Assembly: GCA_964195405.1 (NCBI GenBank)
Contig: CAXMPK010000284.1
Span: forward strand, 1 to 16,326
Direction of reading: 5' to 3'
DNA length: 16,326 nucleotides
Source of the DNA: CAXMPK01 sp964195405
Lineage (GTDB): Bacteria > Actinomycetota > Acidimicrobiia > Spongiisociales > ZC4RG35
Below, piece after piece: positions 1 through 6,503 of this stretch. Under the pieces are notes generated by a model. That model was not told the DNA's origin. It made no database searches and saw only the letters and a list, made by a program, of their open reading frames with translations. The position numbers were made by a program, and so were the translations under genes. The number at the start of each line of letters is the position of its first letter. Positions within the stretch are counted from its first letter, which is position 1.

Positions 1-2
1 GG

Positions 3-149
3 GATGAATATCACGAGTCGCGGGATGTGTTCAACCGCCGGATAAGACGTGCCTGGCGCACCCTTGGCCCACAGGTGACAGCCAGCCGGATGCTCGAGGA
101 TTACGAGAACCGGTTGTACCGACGGATACGGGTTCCTGGAAGTCGTTGA
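3..149 (+). CDS. C-terminal end of a probable alpha-glucan (glycogen) phosphorylase, 5' truncated
   Basis: An open frame enters from the left edge and stops at TGA 147-149, giving 48 residues. The tail contains AWRTLGPQVTASRMLEDYE followed by NRLYRRI. The order Trp, LGP.V.ASRM, then a Y.LY segment resembles the extreme C-terminus of actinobacterial GlgP-type phosphorylases, which release glucose-1-phosphate from glycogen in the cytoplasm. The match is from memory of the family and rests on about 25 residues, with no catalytic or pyridoxal-phosphate segment in view. The gene ends 63 nt before the next start on the same strand. No hairpin terminator is evident between them, so read-through into the downstream operon is possible. 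Confidence 0.5.
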   Translation, partial: DEYHESRDVFNRRIRRAWRTLGPQVTASRMLEDYENRLYRRIRVPGSR

Positions 150-212
150 GGCCGACCCACCCCAACGCCCTGGAGGGAATCCCCCGACCGAGCCAGAGCG
201 CTAAGTTATCTC

Positions 213-1079
213 ATGGCCATGATGCGCGCGATAGCCGCCTGGTTCACCGCTCGCCGTCGTGTGGTGACAGCTTTCCTTCTTGGCTGGGTCGTGCTCGTTA
301 TCGTCGGCGCAGGGCGCGCATCTGATGCGGACCAATTGATCCTGCTACCGGATTTAGGGAATGTCCTCTTGACAGCCCTGGGGGTCTATGCCGTGCTGGC
401 CTTTGTCATGCTCCTGTTTCTGCGCCCCACGCCGACTCGCGCCCGTTCACGGGCCACTCGCGGGATACGAACCCTGCTGCTCGTCACGATTTTGCTTGTA
501 GCGCTCGCGATTGTGTTCCCTCCCACCGAACTCTCTGAAGAGGAATCGCCGCCCCAGCCCGAAGGAGCAGTGACCCAGCAAGCCGCAGACGCCGCTGAAG
601 TCGAGGACGAGCAGCCCGGTGCAACTAGCACTGACGTTGCAGCATTGGCGTTGATTCTTCTCATCGTCGTTGCGGTCCTTGTGAGGAGTCGCAGGCGGAC
701 CGGTTCGTCGGGAACCAACGTTGAAGATGTCCCCGACGAGGCAGCCGAGGCCGATATCAGTTTGGCGTTCAAACAAGCAACCGATCACCTCCAATTCGAA
801 AGCGATCCCCGGAAGGCCGTAATGGTTGCGTATGCCTCCCTCGAAAGAGCACTAGTTGAACGCGGCTACCTTCGTGACCCAGCCCAAACTCCGACTGAAT
901 ATCTCGCCTCCGTCCTGGCCGCCATGCCCGCCCTCGCCGGTCCTGCGGTCCGGCTGGGACACTTGTACGAGCTTGCTCGTTTCAGCGACAAACCGATCAC
1001 AAACGATGACCGAGATCGCGCTGTTGATGCTCTGGCTCGGGTCCGGCATGACCTCGCAAGCTCGATTGGCGTCACATGA
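213..1079 (+). CDS. DUF4129 domain membrane protein
   Basis: This 288-residue protein has four likely membrane helices at about residues 17-34, 48-69, 87-102 and 140-157. An acidic Pro/Glu/Ala-rich loop (about 105-138) lies between the third and fourth. The cytosolic C-terminal part (about 185-280) is a DUF4129 domain: it has the conserved helical core, the RGY..DPAQTPTEYL segment and the family signature LYELARFS. DUF4129 proteins are commonly encoded with MoxR ATPases and DUF58 proteins, and some carry transglutaminase domains, which this one lacks. It is the first gene of a five-gene overlapping operon. ATGs at 213, 219 and 222 are all possible starts, and none has a clear Shine-Dalgarno. 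A TANNNT box (TAAGTT, 202-207) just upstream suggests a promoter and a near-leaderless message. The function is unknown; a structural role in the MoxR complex is inferred. Confidence 0.85.
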   Translation: MAMMRAIAAWFTARRRVVTAFLLGWVVLVIVGAGRASDADQLILLPDLGNVLLTALGVYAVLAFVMLLFLRPTPTRARSRATRGIRTLLLVTILLVALAIVFPPTELSEEESPPQPEGAVTQQAADAAEVEDEQPGATSTDVAALALILLIVVAVLVRSRRRTGSSGTNVEDVPDEAAEADISLAFKQATDHLQFESDPRKAVMVAYASLERALVERGYLRDPAQTPTEYLASVLAAMPALAGPAVRLGHLYELARFSDKPITNDDRDRAVDALARVRHDLASSIGVT

Positions 1080-1588
1080 CACTGAAACGCGCTGCGTTCA
1101 TGTTCGTGACGGCCGCAGTCTTCGGCGCGATTGTTGGTATTGCCTTTAGTGGTGATGACTTCATCTCGGCAAAGATGTGGCTCGGTGCTGCTGCGGTGAC
1201 GGTCGTCGCAATTCTGGTGCGCGACTTCCTGACATTCTCAACGGTGGAGCACGCTACGTTTGTGTCTGCCTGGTCGCGGCGCCGACCCCACCGCACGAAG
1301 GGTGGACCACCCAGTCTTCACAACATCCATGCTCAGCTTGTCAACGCCACAACCAGCCCGCGAAGCTTCACGATCCACCTCAGGTCCCGCCTCGTTGAGT
1401 TGGCACATCATTTCCTCCCGCTCCGCCGTGGGATCGACTTCGAGAACGATCCGGACCAAGTGGCCGAGCTCCTCGGAGATGTCGCTTGGATCATCGATCT
1501 CGCAGTACAGGATCGTTCCCCGACCTTCGCCGAGGTTGAGAGATTTCTCGACCTCACGTTGGTCGACGGTGATGGGTCGTCGCGATGA
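1076..1588 (+). CDS. small two-helix membrane protein of the MoxR/DUF58 cluster
   Basis: This 170-residue protein has two predicted N-terminal membrane helices (about 5-24 and 33-50). A basic stretch SRRRPHRTKG follows, then a soluble mostly helical domain (about 80-165) with the acidic segment FENDPDQVAELLGDVAWIID. I do not recognise a named domain. In comparable clusters a small membrane protein of this shape often lies between the DUF4129 gene and moxR, so I infer a membrane partner of the ATPase. The ATG overlaps the previous stop as ATGA, and its own TGA overlaps the start of moxR the same way, which implies translational coupling. The position and membrane segments are seen directly; the function is inferred from context only. 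Confidence 0.8.
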   Translation: MTLKRAAFMFVTAAVFGAIVGIAFSGDDFISAKMWLGAAAVTVVAILVRDFLTFSTVEHATFVSAWSRRRPHRTKGGPPSLHNIHAQLVNATTSPRSFTIHLRSRLVELAHHFLPLRRGIDFENDPDQVAELLGDVAWIIDLAVQDRSPTFAEVERFLDLTLVDGDGSSR

Positions 1589-2643
1589 CGAACCGTCGGA
1601 GTGGCGACCGCACCCAGCCCACACCCGATGTGCTGAGCATTACAGACACCGAGGCGGCGTGTAAACGGATAATCGCCGAGTTAGAAACCGTTGTCGTCGG
1701 AAAGCGCCCCGAGCTCGAGCTAGTGCTCAGTGGGCTTTTGGCCGGTGGGCACATTTTGCTGGAGGATCTGCCAGGCCTCGGCAAGACGTTGATTGCACGA
1801 TCACTTGCTCAGGTCACCGGCTTGACGGTGGGCCGGGTGCAGTTCACGCCTGACCTCATGCCGGCCGACGTGACCGGCTCGCTGTTGTATGACCGCGAAG
1901 GGCAGGACTTCAAATTTCGACCGGGGCCCATCTTCAACAACGTCGTTTTAGGGGACGAAATCAACCGCGCTCCACCCAAAACGCAAGCCGCACTACTCGA
2001 AGCGATGCAGGAGCGGCAAGTCACGGTCGACGGAGTGTCCCACCCGCTTCCTGTTCCATTCATTGTGCTTGCCACGCAGAACCCCATCGAATTCGAAGGC
2101 ACCTACCCCTTGCCAGAGGCTCAAATTGATCGGTTCATGGTGCGCACGTCGATCGGCTATCCGAGTGAGGACGACGACGCGGAAATCATCCGCCGCAGGC
2201 TGCAACGCCGAACCGACAAGATCGAGCTCAATGAGATCGTTGATGCCGCCACGCTGAGGGCGATGCAGGCATCCCTGGAGGACGTACTCGTATCAGAACC
2301 AGTGATCGAGTACTGCGTGTCACTGGTCCATGCCACACGAGCAAGCACCCAAGTCCACGCCGGGGCAGGCCCGCGCGGCGTAGAAGCACTCGTAAAGTTG
2401 GCCCGCGCGCGTGCGAGCCTTGGAGGACGCAGCTATGCCACGCCCGATGACGTCAAGGCGGTTGCCGTGTCAGCGTTGGCGCACCGAATCATGCTGCTTC
2501 CGGAGTTGTGGGTGCGCGGCGTCGACACAGCATCAGTGGTCCAAGATTGTCTTGAGTCCGTGCCTACACCGCCGACTCTTCCACCGGAAGGTGCATTCCA
2601 ACGTGAGTCGCCGACATTCCCTGACAACGACAGGGCGTCTTGA
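1585..2643 (+). CDS. MoxR-family AAA+ ATPase
   Basis: This 352-residue protein is a cytosolic AAA+ ATPase with all the expected MoxR elements. The Walker A segment is DLPGLGKT at residues 61-68. The Walker B segment VVLGDEINRAPP has Asp124 and Glu125, and is followed by the MoxR helix-2 insert region KTQAALLEAMQERQV. Sensor 1 lies in LATQNPIEFEGTYPLPEAQ, followed by DRFM. A C-terminal lid (about 235-330) contains the GPRG sensor-2-like stretch. MoxR ATPases act as chaperones that assemble or activate complexes, often together with VWA/DUF58 proteins. The length is normal (300-350). The start ATG overlaps the preceding stop (ATGA), and its stop overlaps the TTG start of the DUF58 gene (TTGA), so the two products should be made together. 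Its precise client is unknown. Confidence 0.95.
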   Translation: MTNRRSGDRTQPTPDVLSITDTEAACKRIIAELETVVVGKRPELELVLSGLLAGGHILLEDLPGLGKTLIARSLAQVTGLTVGRVQFTPDLMPADVTGSLLYDREGQDFKFRPGPIFNNVVLGDEINRAPPKTQAALLEAMQERQVTVDGVSHPLPVPFIVLATQNPIEFEGTYPLPEAQIDRFMVRTSIGYPSEDDDAEIIRRRLQRRTDKIELNEIVDAATLRAMQASLEDVLVSEPVIEYCVSLVHATRASTQVHAGAGPRGVEALVKLARARASLGGRSYATPDDVKAVAVSALAHRIMLLPELWVRGVDTASVVQDCLESVPTPPTLPPEGAFQRESPTFPDNDRAS

Positions 2644-3938
2644 CACGCAGAGGCACCGATCGTCTCGTGTTTGCTGTACTCATAACTGCGGCTGGTGCGC
2701 TTGTGGCACTCCTGGGCGGGATACCCGAGGCCGCGATCCTGGCCGCACCGTGGGCGGTGCTCCTCGCCTTGGGGCTCTCAAGATCAGGCCAAGGCGACGT
2801 GCGCGCGACTGTCGAGATTGCTGACGACCGAGTCTTGATAGGCGATGAAGTCGAACTGGTTACTTCCGTGAGCCACGCGGGCGGCTCAGTACTTGTCACA
2901 TGTCTCCCCAGCGATGATTTCTGGTCGGAGAGCGTCGGCGACGTCAGTCGTCGCTCAGCAGAGATCCACGACGTGTTGGTTGCCGATCGGGCAACGATTC
3001 GCTGCCTGCTACCAGCATCGCAATGGGGCGTCCACGATGTAGGCCATGTCAGTCTCGAGGTCACCGAGCCCTTTGGACTATTTCGCAGTGAAACCACCGT
3101 CAGTGAGCCGCTACTGGTGCGGGTGCACCCAACCCCCACGGAGCTTCAACAACTCCTGACGCCGCGGCTCGTCCGCAGCGTGAGCGGCGCCCACGCTTCG
3201 AATGTCGTAGGACGAGGTGTCGAATACGCCGACATCCGGCCGTACTCGGCGGGCGACTCTCTACGAGAGATCAACTGGCAAGCCAGTGCTCGATCTCGAG
3301 AGCTCTGGGTGTCTCAGCGCCACCCGGATCAGGCAACAGATGTGATCTTGCTACTCGACTCGTTCGTAGAGAGTGGGCACAACGTGCGGACAGTGGTTGG
3401 ACTCGCTATCGAAGGTGCAGTGGCTCTCGCCGAGGGTCACTTGTCGGTGGCTGACCGTGTCGGGCTGGTTGAGATCGGAGGCATTGTCCGCTGGGTTACT
3501 CCTGGCACAGGAAACCTTCAACTGCAGCGCTTGGTCGATGTTCTGCTCTCGACCACGTTGCACACACACGTCGCAGATCGCGATCTCAATTTCACGATGT
3601 CGCGCGCAATTCCTCCCAGGTCGTTCGTTGTCGCGCTTACCCCGCTGCTCGACGACCGCCTCGTCGACGCCCTGTTCTTGTTGGCAGGCCACGGCCACGA
3701 TGTTGCCGTCGTCGAATGCGACGTCAATCGGTCTATGGAGGACAATGAAAACATGAGCGAGTCGCTGCTGCTTGCCCATCGGCTATGGGAGGCAGATCGA
3801 CAGATGGTTCGAGATCGGCTGGCAGAACGTGGAGTCTCGATTGCCCGGTGGAGACTCGGCGATCATCTCGATCTCACTCTCAGTGAACTCATCCGCCGCC
3901 GTCGCCGAGCCGTGCGAGTGACTCGTCGATGGCATTAG
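2640..3938 (+). CDS. DUF58 domain protein
   Basis: This 432-residue protein starts at TTG, which shares bases with the moxR stop (TTGA). Two membrane helices at about residues 8-27 and 29-50 anchor the N-terminus. A beta-rich region (about 55-170) comes next, resembling the conserved stretch before DUF58 in related proteins. The DUF58 signature starts near residue 191: GRGVEYADIRPYSAGDSLRE, then INW.ASARS. The downstream part (about 225-400) has the VWA-like fold expected for the family, opening with VILLLDS. DUF58 proteins are the usual partners of MoxR ATPases; their biochemical activity is mostly unknown. The C-terminus is very basic (RRRRRAVRVTRRWH). Its stop lies 7 bases inside the next gene. 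Confidence 0.92.
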   Translation: MTRRGTDRLVFAVLITAAGALVALLGGIPEAAILAAPWAVLLALGLSRSGQGDVRATVEIADDRVLIGDEVELVTSVSHAGGSVLVTCLPSDDFWSESVGDVSRRSAEIHDVLVADRATIRCLLPASQWGVHDVGHVSLEVTEPFGLFRSETTVSEPLLVRVHPTPTELQQLLTPRLVRSVSGAHASNVVGRGVEYADIRPYSAGDSLREINWQASARSRELWVSQRHPDQATDVILLLDSFVESGHNVRTVVGLAIEGAVALAEGHLSVADRVGLVEIGGIVRWVTPGTGNLQLQRLVDVLLSTTLHTHVADRDLNFTMSRAIPPRSFVVALTPLLDDRLVDALFLLAGHGHDVAVVECDVNRSMEDNENMSESLLLAHRLWEADRQMVRDRLAERGVSIARWRLGDHLDLTLSELIRRRRRAVRVTRRWH

Positions 3939-4525
3939 GGCTACCTATCGTTTTGCGTGAAGGCCGGCTACAAACCGCAGCTGCCCTGGTGGTCGCTCTG
4001 GCAATCGTTGGGATTGTTGTATTGCCATCTTGGACCGAGTCGCAGACTGCAGGTCGAATGGCGATCCTTGGCTTCGTGCTGTTCGCTTTCGCCCTCGCGG
4101 TCGGTTCGGCTCGGCTCGTCGGAGTTGCGACGCTGCCGATCTTCGCAGCCGCTCTGATCGCATCTGCCGGTGCCGACGATCCATCGTGGGTTCGCTCGAT
4201 CGTCTTAGGAGTCCTGTGGTACGTCGCAGCCGACCTGGCATGGGAAGGCATCGAGCGACGAGACGGTGTGAGGCGATCGAGCGCATTCAATGATCGCCGC
4301 ATCGACGAGGCTACGACCGTGCTCGTTCTCTCGCTGGCCGTGGCGACTGCGGCCTTTCTGACTTCGTTCCTCGCGCCGGTGCGCACCGTTTTGGCTGTGG
4401 GGCTAGTAATCGTCGGTCTCATCACGGCCCTGATCCTGGCAAACCGTCATCTCAGCTTGGGTGGTCATGATCATGGGGTGTCGGATAGCGACCCCAGGCG
4501 TCATGCCAACGACGCGCGGGGTTGA
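3929..4525 (+). CDS. polytopic membrane protein, last gene of the MoxR/DUF58 operon
   Basis: This 198-residue protein is mostly hydrophobic, with about six predicted membrane helices. They lie roughly at 12-30, 40-57, 60-79, 87-105, 127-146 and 150-167. A charged cytosolic loop (GIERRDGVRRS, about residue 112) separates two halves, and the tail is short and polar with three His residues. I recognise no conserved family. The ATG lies inside the end of the DUF58 gene (10-nt overlap), so it belongs to the same transcript and is probably translationally coupled. Inferred role: an integral membrane component working with the MoxR/DUF58/DUF4129 set. Confidence 0.78.
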   Translation: MALGLPIVLREGRLQTAAALVVALAIVGIVVLPSWTESQTAGRMAILGFVLFAFALAVGSARLVGVATLPIFAAALIASAGADDPSWVRSIVLGVLWYVAADLAWEGIERRDGVRRSSAFNDRRIDEATTVLVLSLAVATAAFLTSFLAPVRTVLAVGLVIVGLITALILANRHLSLGGHDHGVSDSDPRRHANDARG

Positions 4526-4554
4526 CTTGTGGGCGATTAGTCGCCGCTCACCCA

Positions 4555-4567
4555 TACTCTGTCGAGT
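4555..4567 (+). promoter_or_regulatory. putative -10 box and leaderless start for the 149-residue orphan
   Basis: TACTCT at 4555-4560 fits the actinobacterial TANNNT -10 consensus and is followed by exactly 7 nt before the ATG at 4568. That places the transcription start at or next to the A of the start codon. No Shine-Dalgarno is present. A TTGACT at 4522-4527 is too far away (27 nt spacer) to be a matching -35. Confidence 0.4.
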
Positions 4568-5017
4568 ATGGCAAGCGAAGACTCCATCGATCGGGCGAGG
4601 GGTCTCGTGGACGAGATCGTGCAACACGCAAGGGCGCATGACAACAAGTCACTGCTGACGATCGCTGTCGACCCTGAAACCGAGGAAATTCTCGCTGTTC
4701 TTCCGCAAAGGGAATTGGGCCAGGCTGAGGTGCATCTCGAAGCTTCCCGAATTTGGCAGGTCGGGCAGAACGAGAAGGCCAAGCGGAAGCTCGATGCTGC
4801 CAGCAAGGCTATCGATAGGCTTGACATCCCTCTGGCTCGTGGGGTTCTACGCAAAATTGATGCAGATCTGCTCGACAAACCAGAACTGGGTCGCTACGAC
4901 GAGCTTCTTCTGGCGGTCGAGGCGAGAGCGGTTGAACTGGAAGAAATCGAGGGTCGACTGCCCCAGACTCCAGCCGCGGACACCCGGTCGCGACAAAAAC
5001 GATTTTGGAGACGGTGA
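4568..5017 (+). CDS. small soluble helical protein of unknown function
   Basis: This 149-residue protein has no signal peptide and no membrane segment. It is strongly charged and predicted almost wholly helical. A short beta-like stretch early on (SLLTIAVDPETEEILAVLPQ, about 28-47) is followed by long amphipathic helices from about residue 52 to 130 and a basic C-terminus (RSRQKRFWRR). Alternating heptad-like Leu/Ala and Glu/Lys patterns suggest a coiled coil or a TPR-like helical hairpin. I do not recognise a family. The ATG has no ribosome binding site but sits 7 nt after a TANNNT box, so it is probably leaderless. It lies 42 nt after the MoxR/DUF58 operon and converges on the PAP2 gene. 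Confidence 0.75.
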   Translation: MASEDSIDRARGLVDEIVQHARAHDNKSLLTIAVDPETEEILAVLPQRELGQAEVHLEASRIWQVGQNEKAKRKLDAASKAIDRLDIPLARGVLRKIDADLLDKPELGRYDELLLAVEARAVELEEIEGRLPQTPAADTRSRQKRFWRR

Positions 5018-5037
5018 GCCGAACCCCAAGGGCTCAC
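5014..5037. terminator. possible bidirectional hairpin terminator between convergent genes
   Basis: GTGAGCC (5014-5020) and GGCTCAC (5031-5037) form a perfect 7-bp stem with a 10-nt loop. It sits across the stop of the plus-strand orphan and 8 nt before the stop of the minus-strand PAP2 gene. The plus strand has no U-run after it. On the minus strand a run of five Ts appears about 14 nt beyond the stem. The convergent position favours a terminator, but the weak U-tract keeps confidence low. Confidence 0.4.
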
Positions 5038-5045
5038 AGCAAACG

Positions 5046-5771
5046 CTACGTGTCGGGACTTCCGGGGCGAAGTACCACGGCATGCTGACCGGTGGCAGAG
5101 CAGCGGTCGGCCGCCCATGCCGAGGTGATCACCTGTTCCGCGGCTAGCAGTAGCGACGACCCGATGAACAGGCTGGTGATGACGTCCGAGGGCCAATGCG
5201 CACCGAGACGAACTCGGCTCACTGCCACCAGTGTCACCACGATGGCGAACACGACGAAGCCGAGCCGCAGGAACACACTGCGATTGGTCAGAATCCATAG
5301 GAGAAGCGGGACCATCCCGAAGATGACTACCGCATGAATGACGTGCCCGCTAGGGAACGAACCCAGCTGAGTGCTGACCGCCGGATCTGGGGGTCGGGTT
5401 CGATCGACCAAGACCTTGAGTACCAGGTCGACGGTGAAGGCGGCAGCGATCAGGGCTCCCAGGGTGATAGCTGAGGCCCGGCACCTACGCCACAGCAGAA
5501 CAACGGCGACGACACCGACAGTGACGGCCAGATAGCTCGAGCCGAGTCGGGTGACGAGCTTGGCGAAAGAGAGACCACCTCCCACGCCGCGAATCCACTC
5601 AGAAACTGGCTGGTCGATTCTCAGCAGCCAGTCAGGATTACCGGCGGCGATGATGGCGAGCACAATGGTGGTGACCAGCATGAAAATCAGAAAGGCTCGA
5701 CTGCGCAGCACGACACGGACAATCCACGGGGCGCCATCGGGAAGTCCGAGGTGGACTTGATCGATACTCAT
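5046..5771 (-). CDS. PAP2-family membrane phosphatase
   Basis: This 241-residue membrane protein carries the complete acid-phosphatase type 2 signature. Motif 1 is KVLVDRTRP (Lys119, Arg126, Pro127), motif 2 is PSGH (140-143), and motif 3 is SRVRLGAHWPSD (Ser185, Arg186, His192, Asp196). His192 is the expected nucleophile and His143 the acid/base. Five or six membrane helices surround the motifs (about 25-43, 80-95, 102-120, 145-162, 168-184 and 198-213). Such enzymes dephosphorylate lipid phosphates such as phosphatidic acid or undecaprenyl pyrophosphate at the outer membrane face; the substrate here cannot be told from sequence. The ATG at 5769-5771 has no obvious Shine-Dalgarno. The gene follows the 221-residue membrane protein by 66 nt on the same strand and could be the last member of that operon. 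Confidence 0.93.
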   Translation of the reverse strand: MSIDQVHLGLPDGAPWIVRVVLRSRAFLIFMLVTTIVLAIIAAGNPDWLLRIDQPVSEWIRGVGGGLSFAKLVTRLGSSYLAVTVGVVAVVLLWRRCRASAITLGALIAAAFTVDLVLKVLVDRTRPPDPAVSTQLGSFPSGHVIHAVVIFGMVPLLLWILTNRSVFLRLGFVVFAIVVTLVAVSRVRLGAHWPSDVITSLFIGSSLLLAAEQVITSAWAADRCSATGQHAVVLRPGSPDT

Positions 5772-5837
5772 GCCGCGGAGGTTTCGACTCCTGCAGCGGC
5801 ACCACTTTTCAGGCGAATCGACATGAACAACCTGTCG

Positions 5838-6503
5838 TTAGTGGGGGCGACTGAGGGGCGTGCGGGTGAGAACGGGCCGTACCGACGGCGGCACGTCGGT
5901 GTGCTCGCGGAGGCGACGTCTTCGCCATGTCAACGCAGAACCGAGCCCACCAGCCACCAGGCCAGAAATGATCAGCAGGGGTCTGTCTATGACTGGGTCG
6001 ACGCCAAACAACCACCTGAGAGCGAATCCCAGACCCAGCAATCCGAGAATGACCGGGAGCCACTCCGGAGCGAGACTGAGGGTCTGAACACCGAGGATGG
6101 TAAATCCGAGAGCGAGGATCATGCTGCCTACCCAGATCCAGCTGATGTTTGAGATATAGCCCCCCGGGTTGAGGAAATTCCAGGTCGCACCGGGAATGAC
6201 CAGAAGTACGAGACCGAATGACAGGGCGCTGACAACGCCATAAACCCATCGAGGCCTGAGCCCTGACCCGGTCTGTCGTGACCCACCGGCACCGAAGCGG
6301 ACCTCGTCGGCCACAGCCGCTCCCGTATGAGCCACCCGCCGCTCGGTGCCTATATCACCTCTCAGCTTGCGCATAGCATCGCCTATCAGGAGCCCCATCG
6401 AGATGAGGAAGCCGCCGGCGAGGGCCCCAGGGATGAACACATAGAGGCCGCCCGGGTCGATTTCGTCGGCGAATGAAGTGTGCCGGGGCACCCGACCGAT
6501 CAT
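5838..6503 (-). CDS. five-helix membrane protein of unknown function
   Basis: This 221-residue protein has predicted membrane helices at about residues 17-38, 86-106, 121-143, 145-165 and 176-195. The long loop between the first two (about 42-80) is polar and Gly/Arg-rich, and the C-terminus is basic (TWRRRRLREH). I recognise no domain. The ATG overlaps the stop of the phosphotransferase-like gene as ATGA, so the two are translationally coupled and likely functionally linked. A membrane partner for the phosphotransferase is an inference from the coupling. Confidence 0.78.
   Translation of the reverse strand: MIGRVPRHTSFADEIDPGGLYVFIPGALAGGFLISMGLLIGDAMRKLRGDIGTERRVAHTGAAVADEVRFGAGGSRQTGSGLRPRWVYGVVSALSFGLVLLVIPGATWNFLNPGGYISNISWIWVGSMILALGFTILGVQTLSLAPEWLPVILGLLGLGFALRWLFGVDPVIDRPLLIISGLVAGGLGSALTWRRRRLREHTDVPPSVRPVLTRTPLSRPH

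Noticed and set aside
386..794. Open frames on the minus strand across the DUF4129 gene
   Set aside because: They lie wholly within a well-supported gene, have low-complexity Ser/Ala/Arg composition and no ribosome binding site. They are typical high-GC antisense frames.
2564..3139. 191-codon minus-strand frame over the moxR/DUF58 junction
   Set aside because: It runs antisense to two clear family members and its product is Ser/Thr/Arg-rich without domain character.
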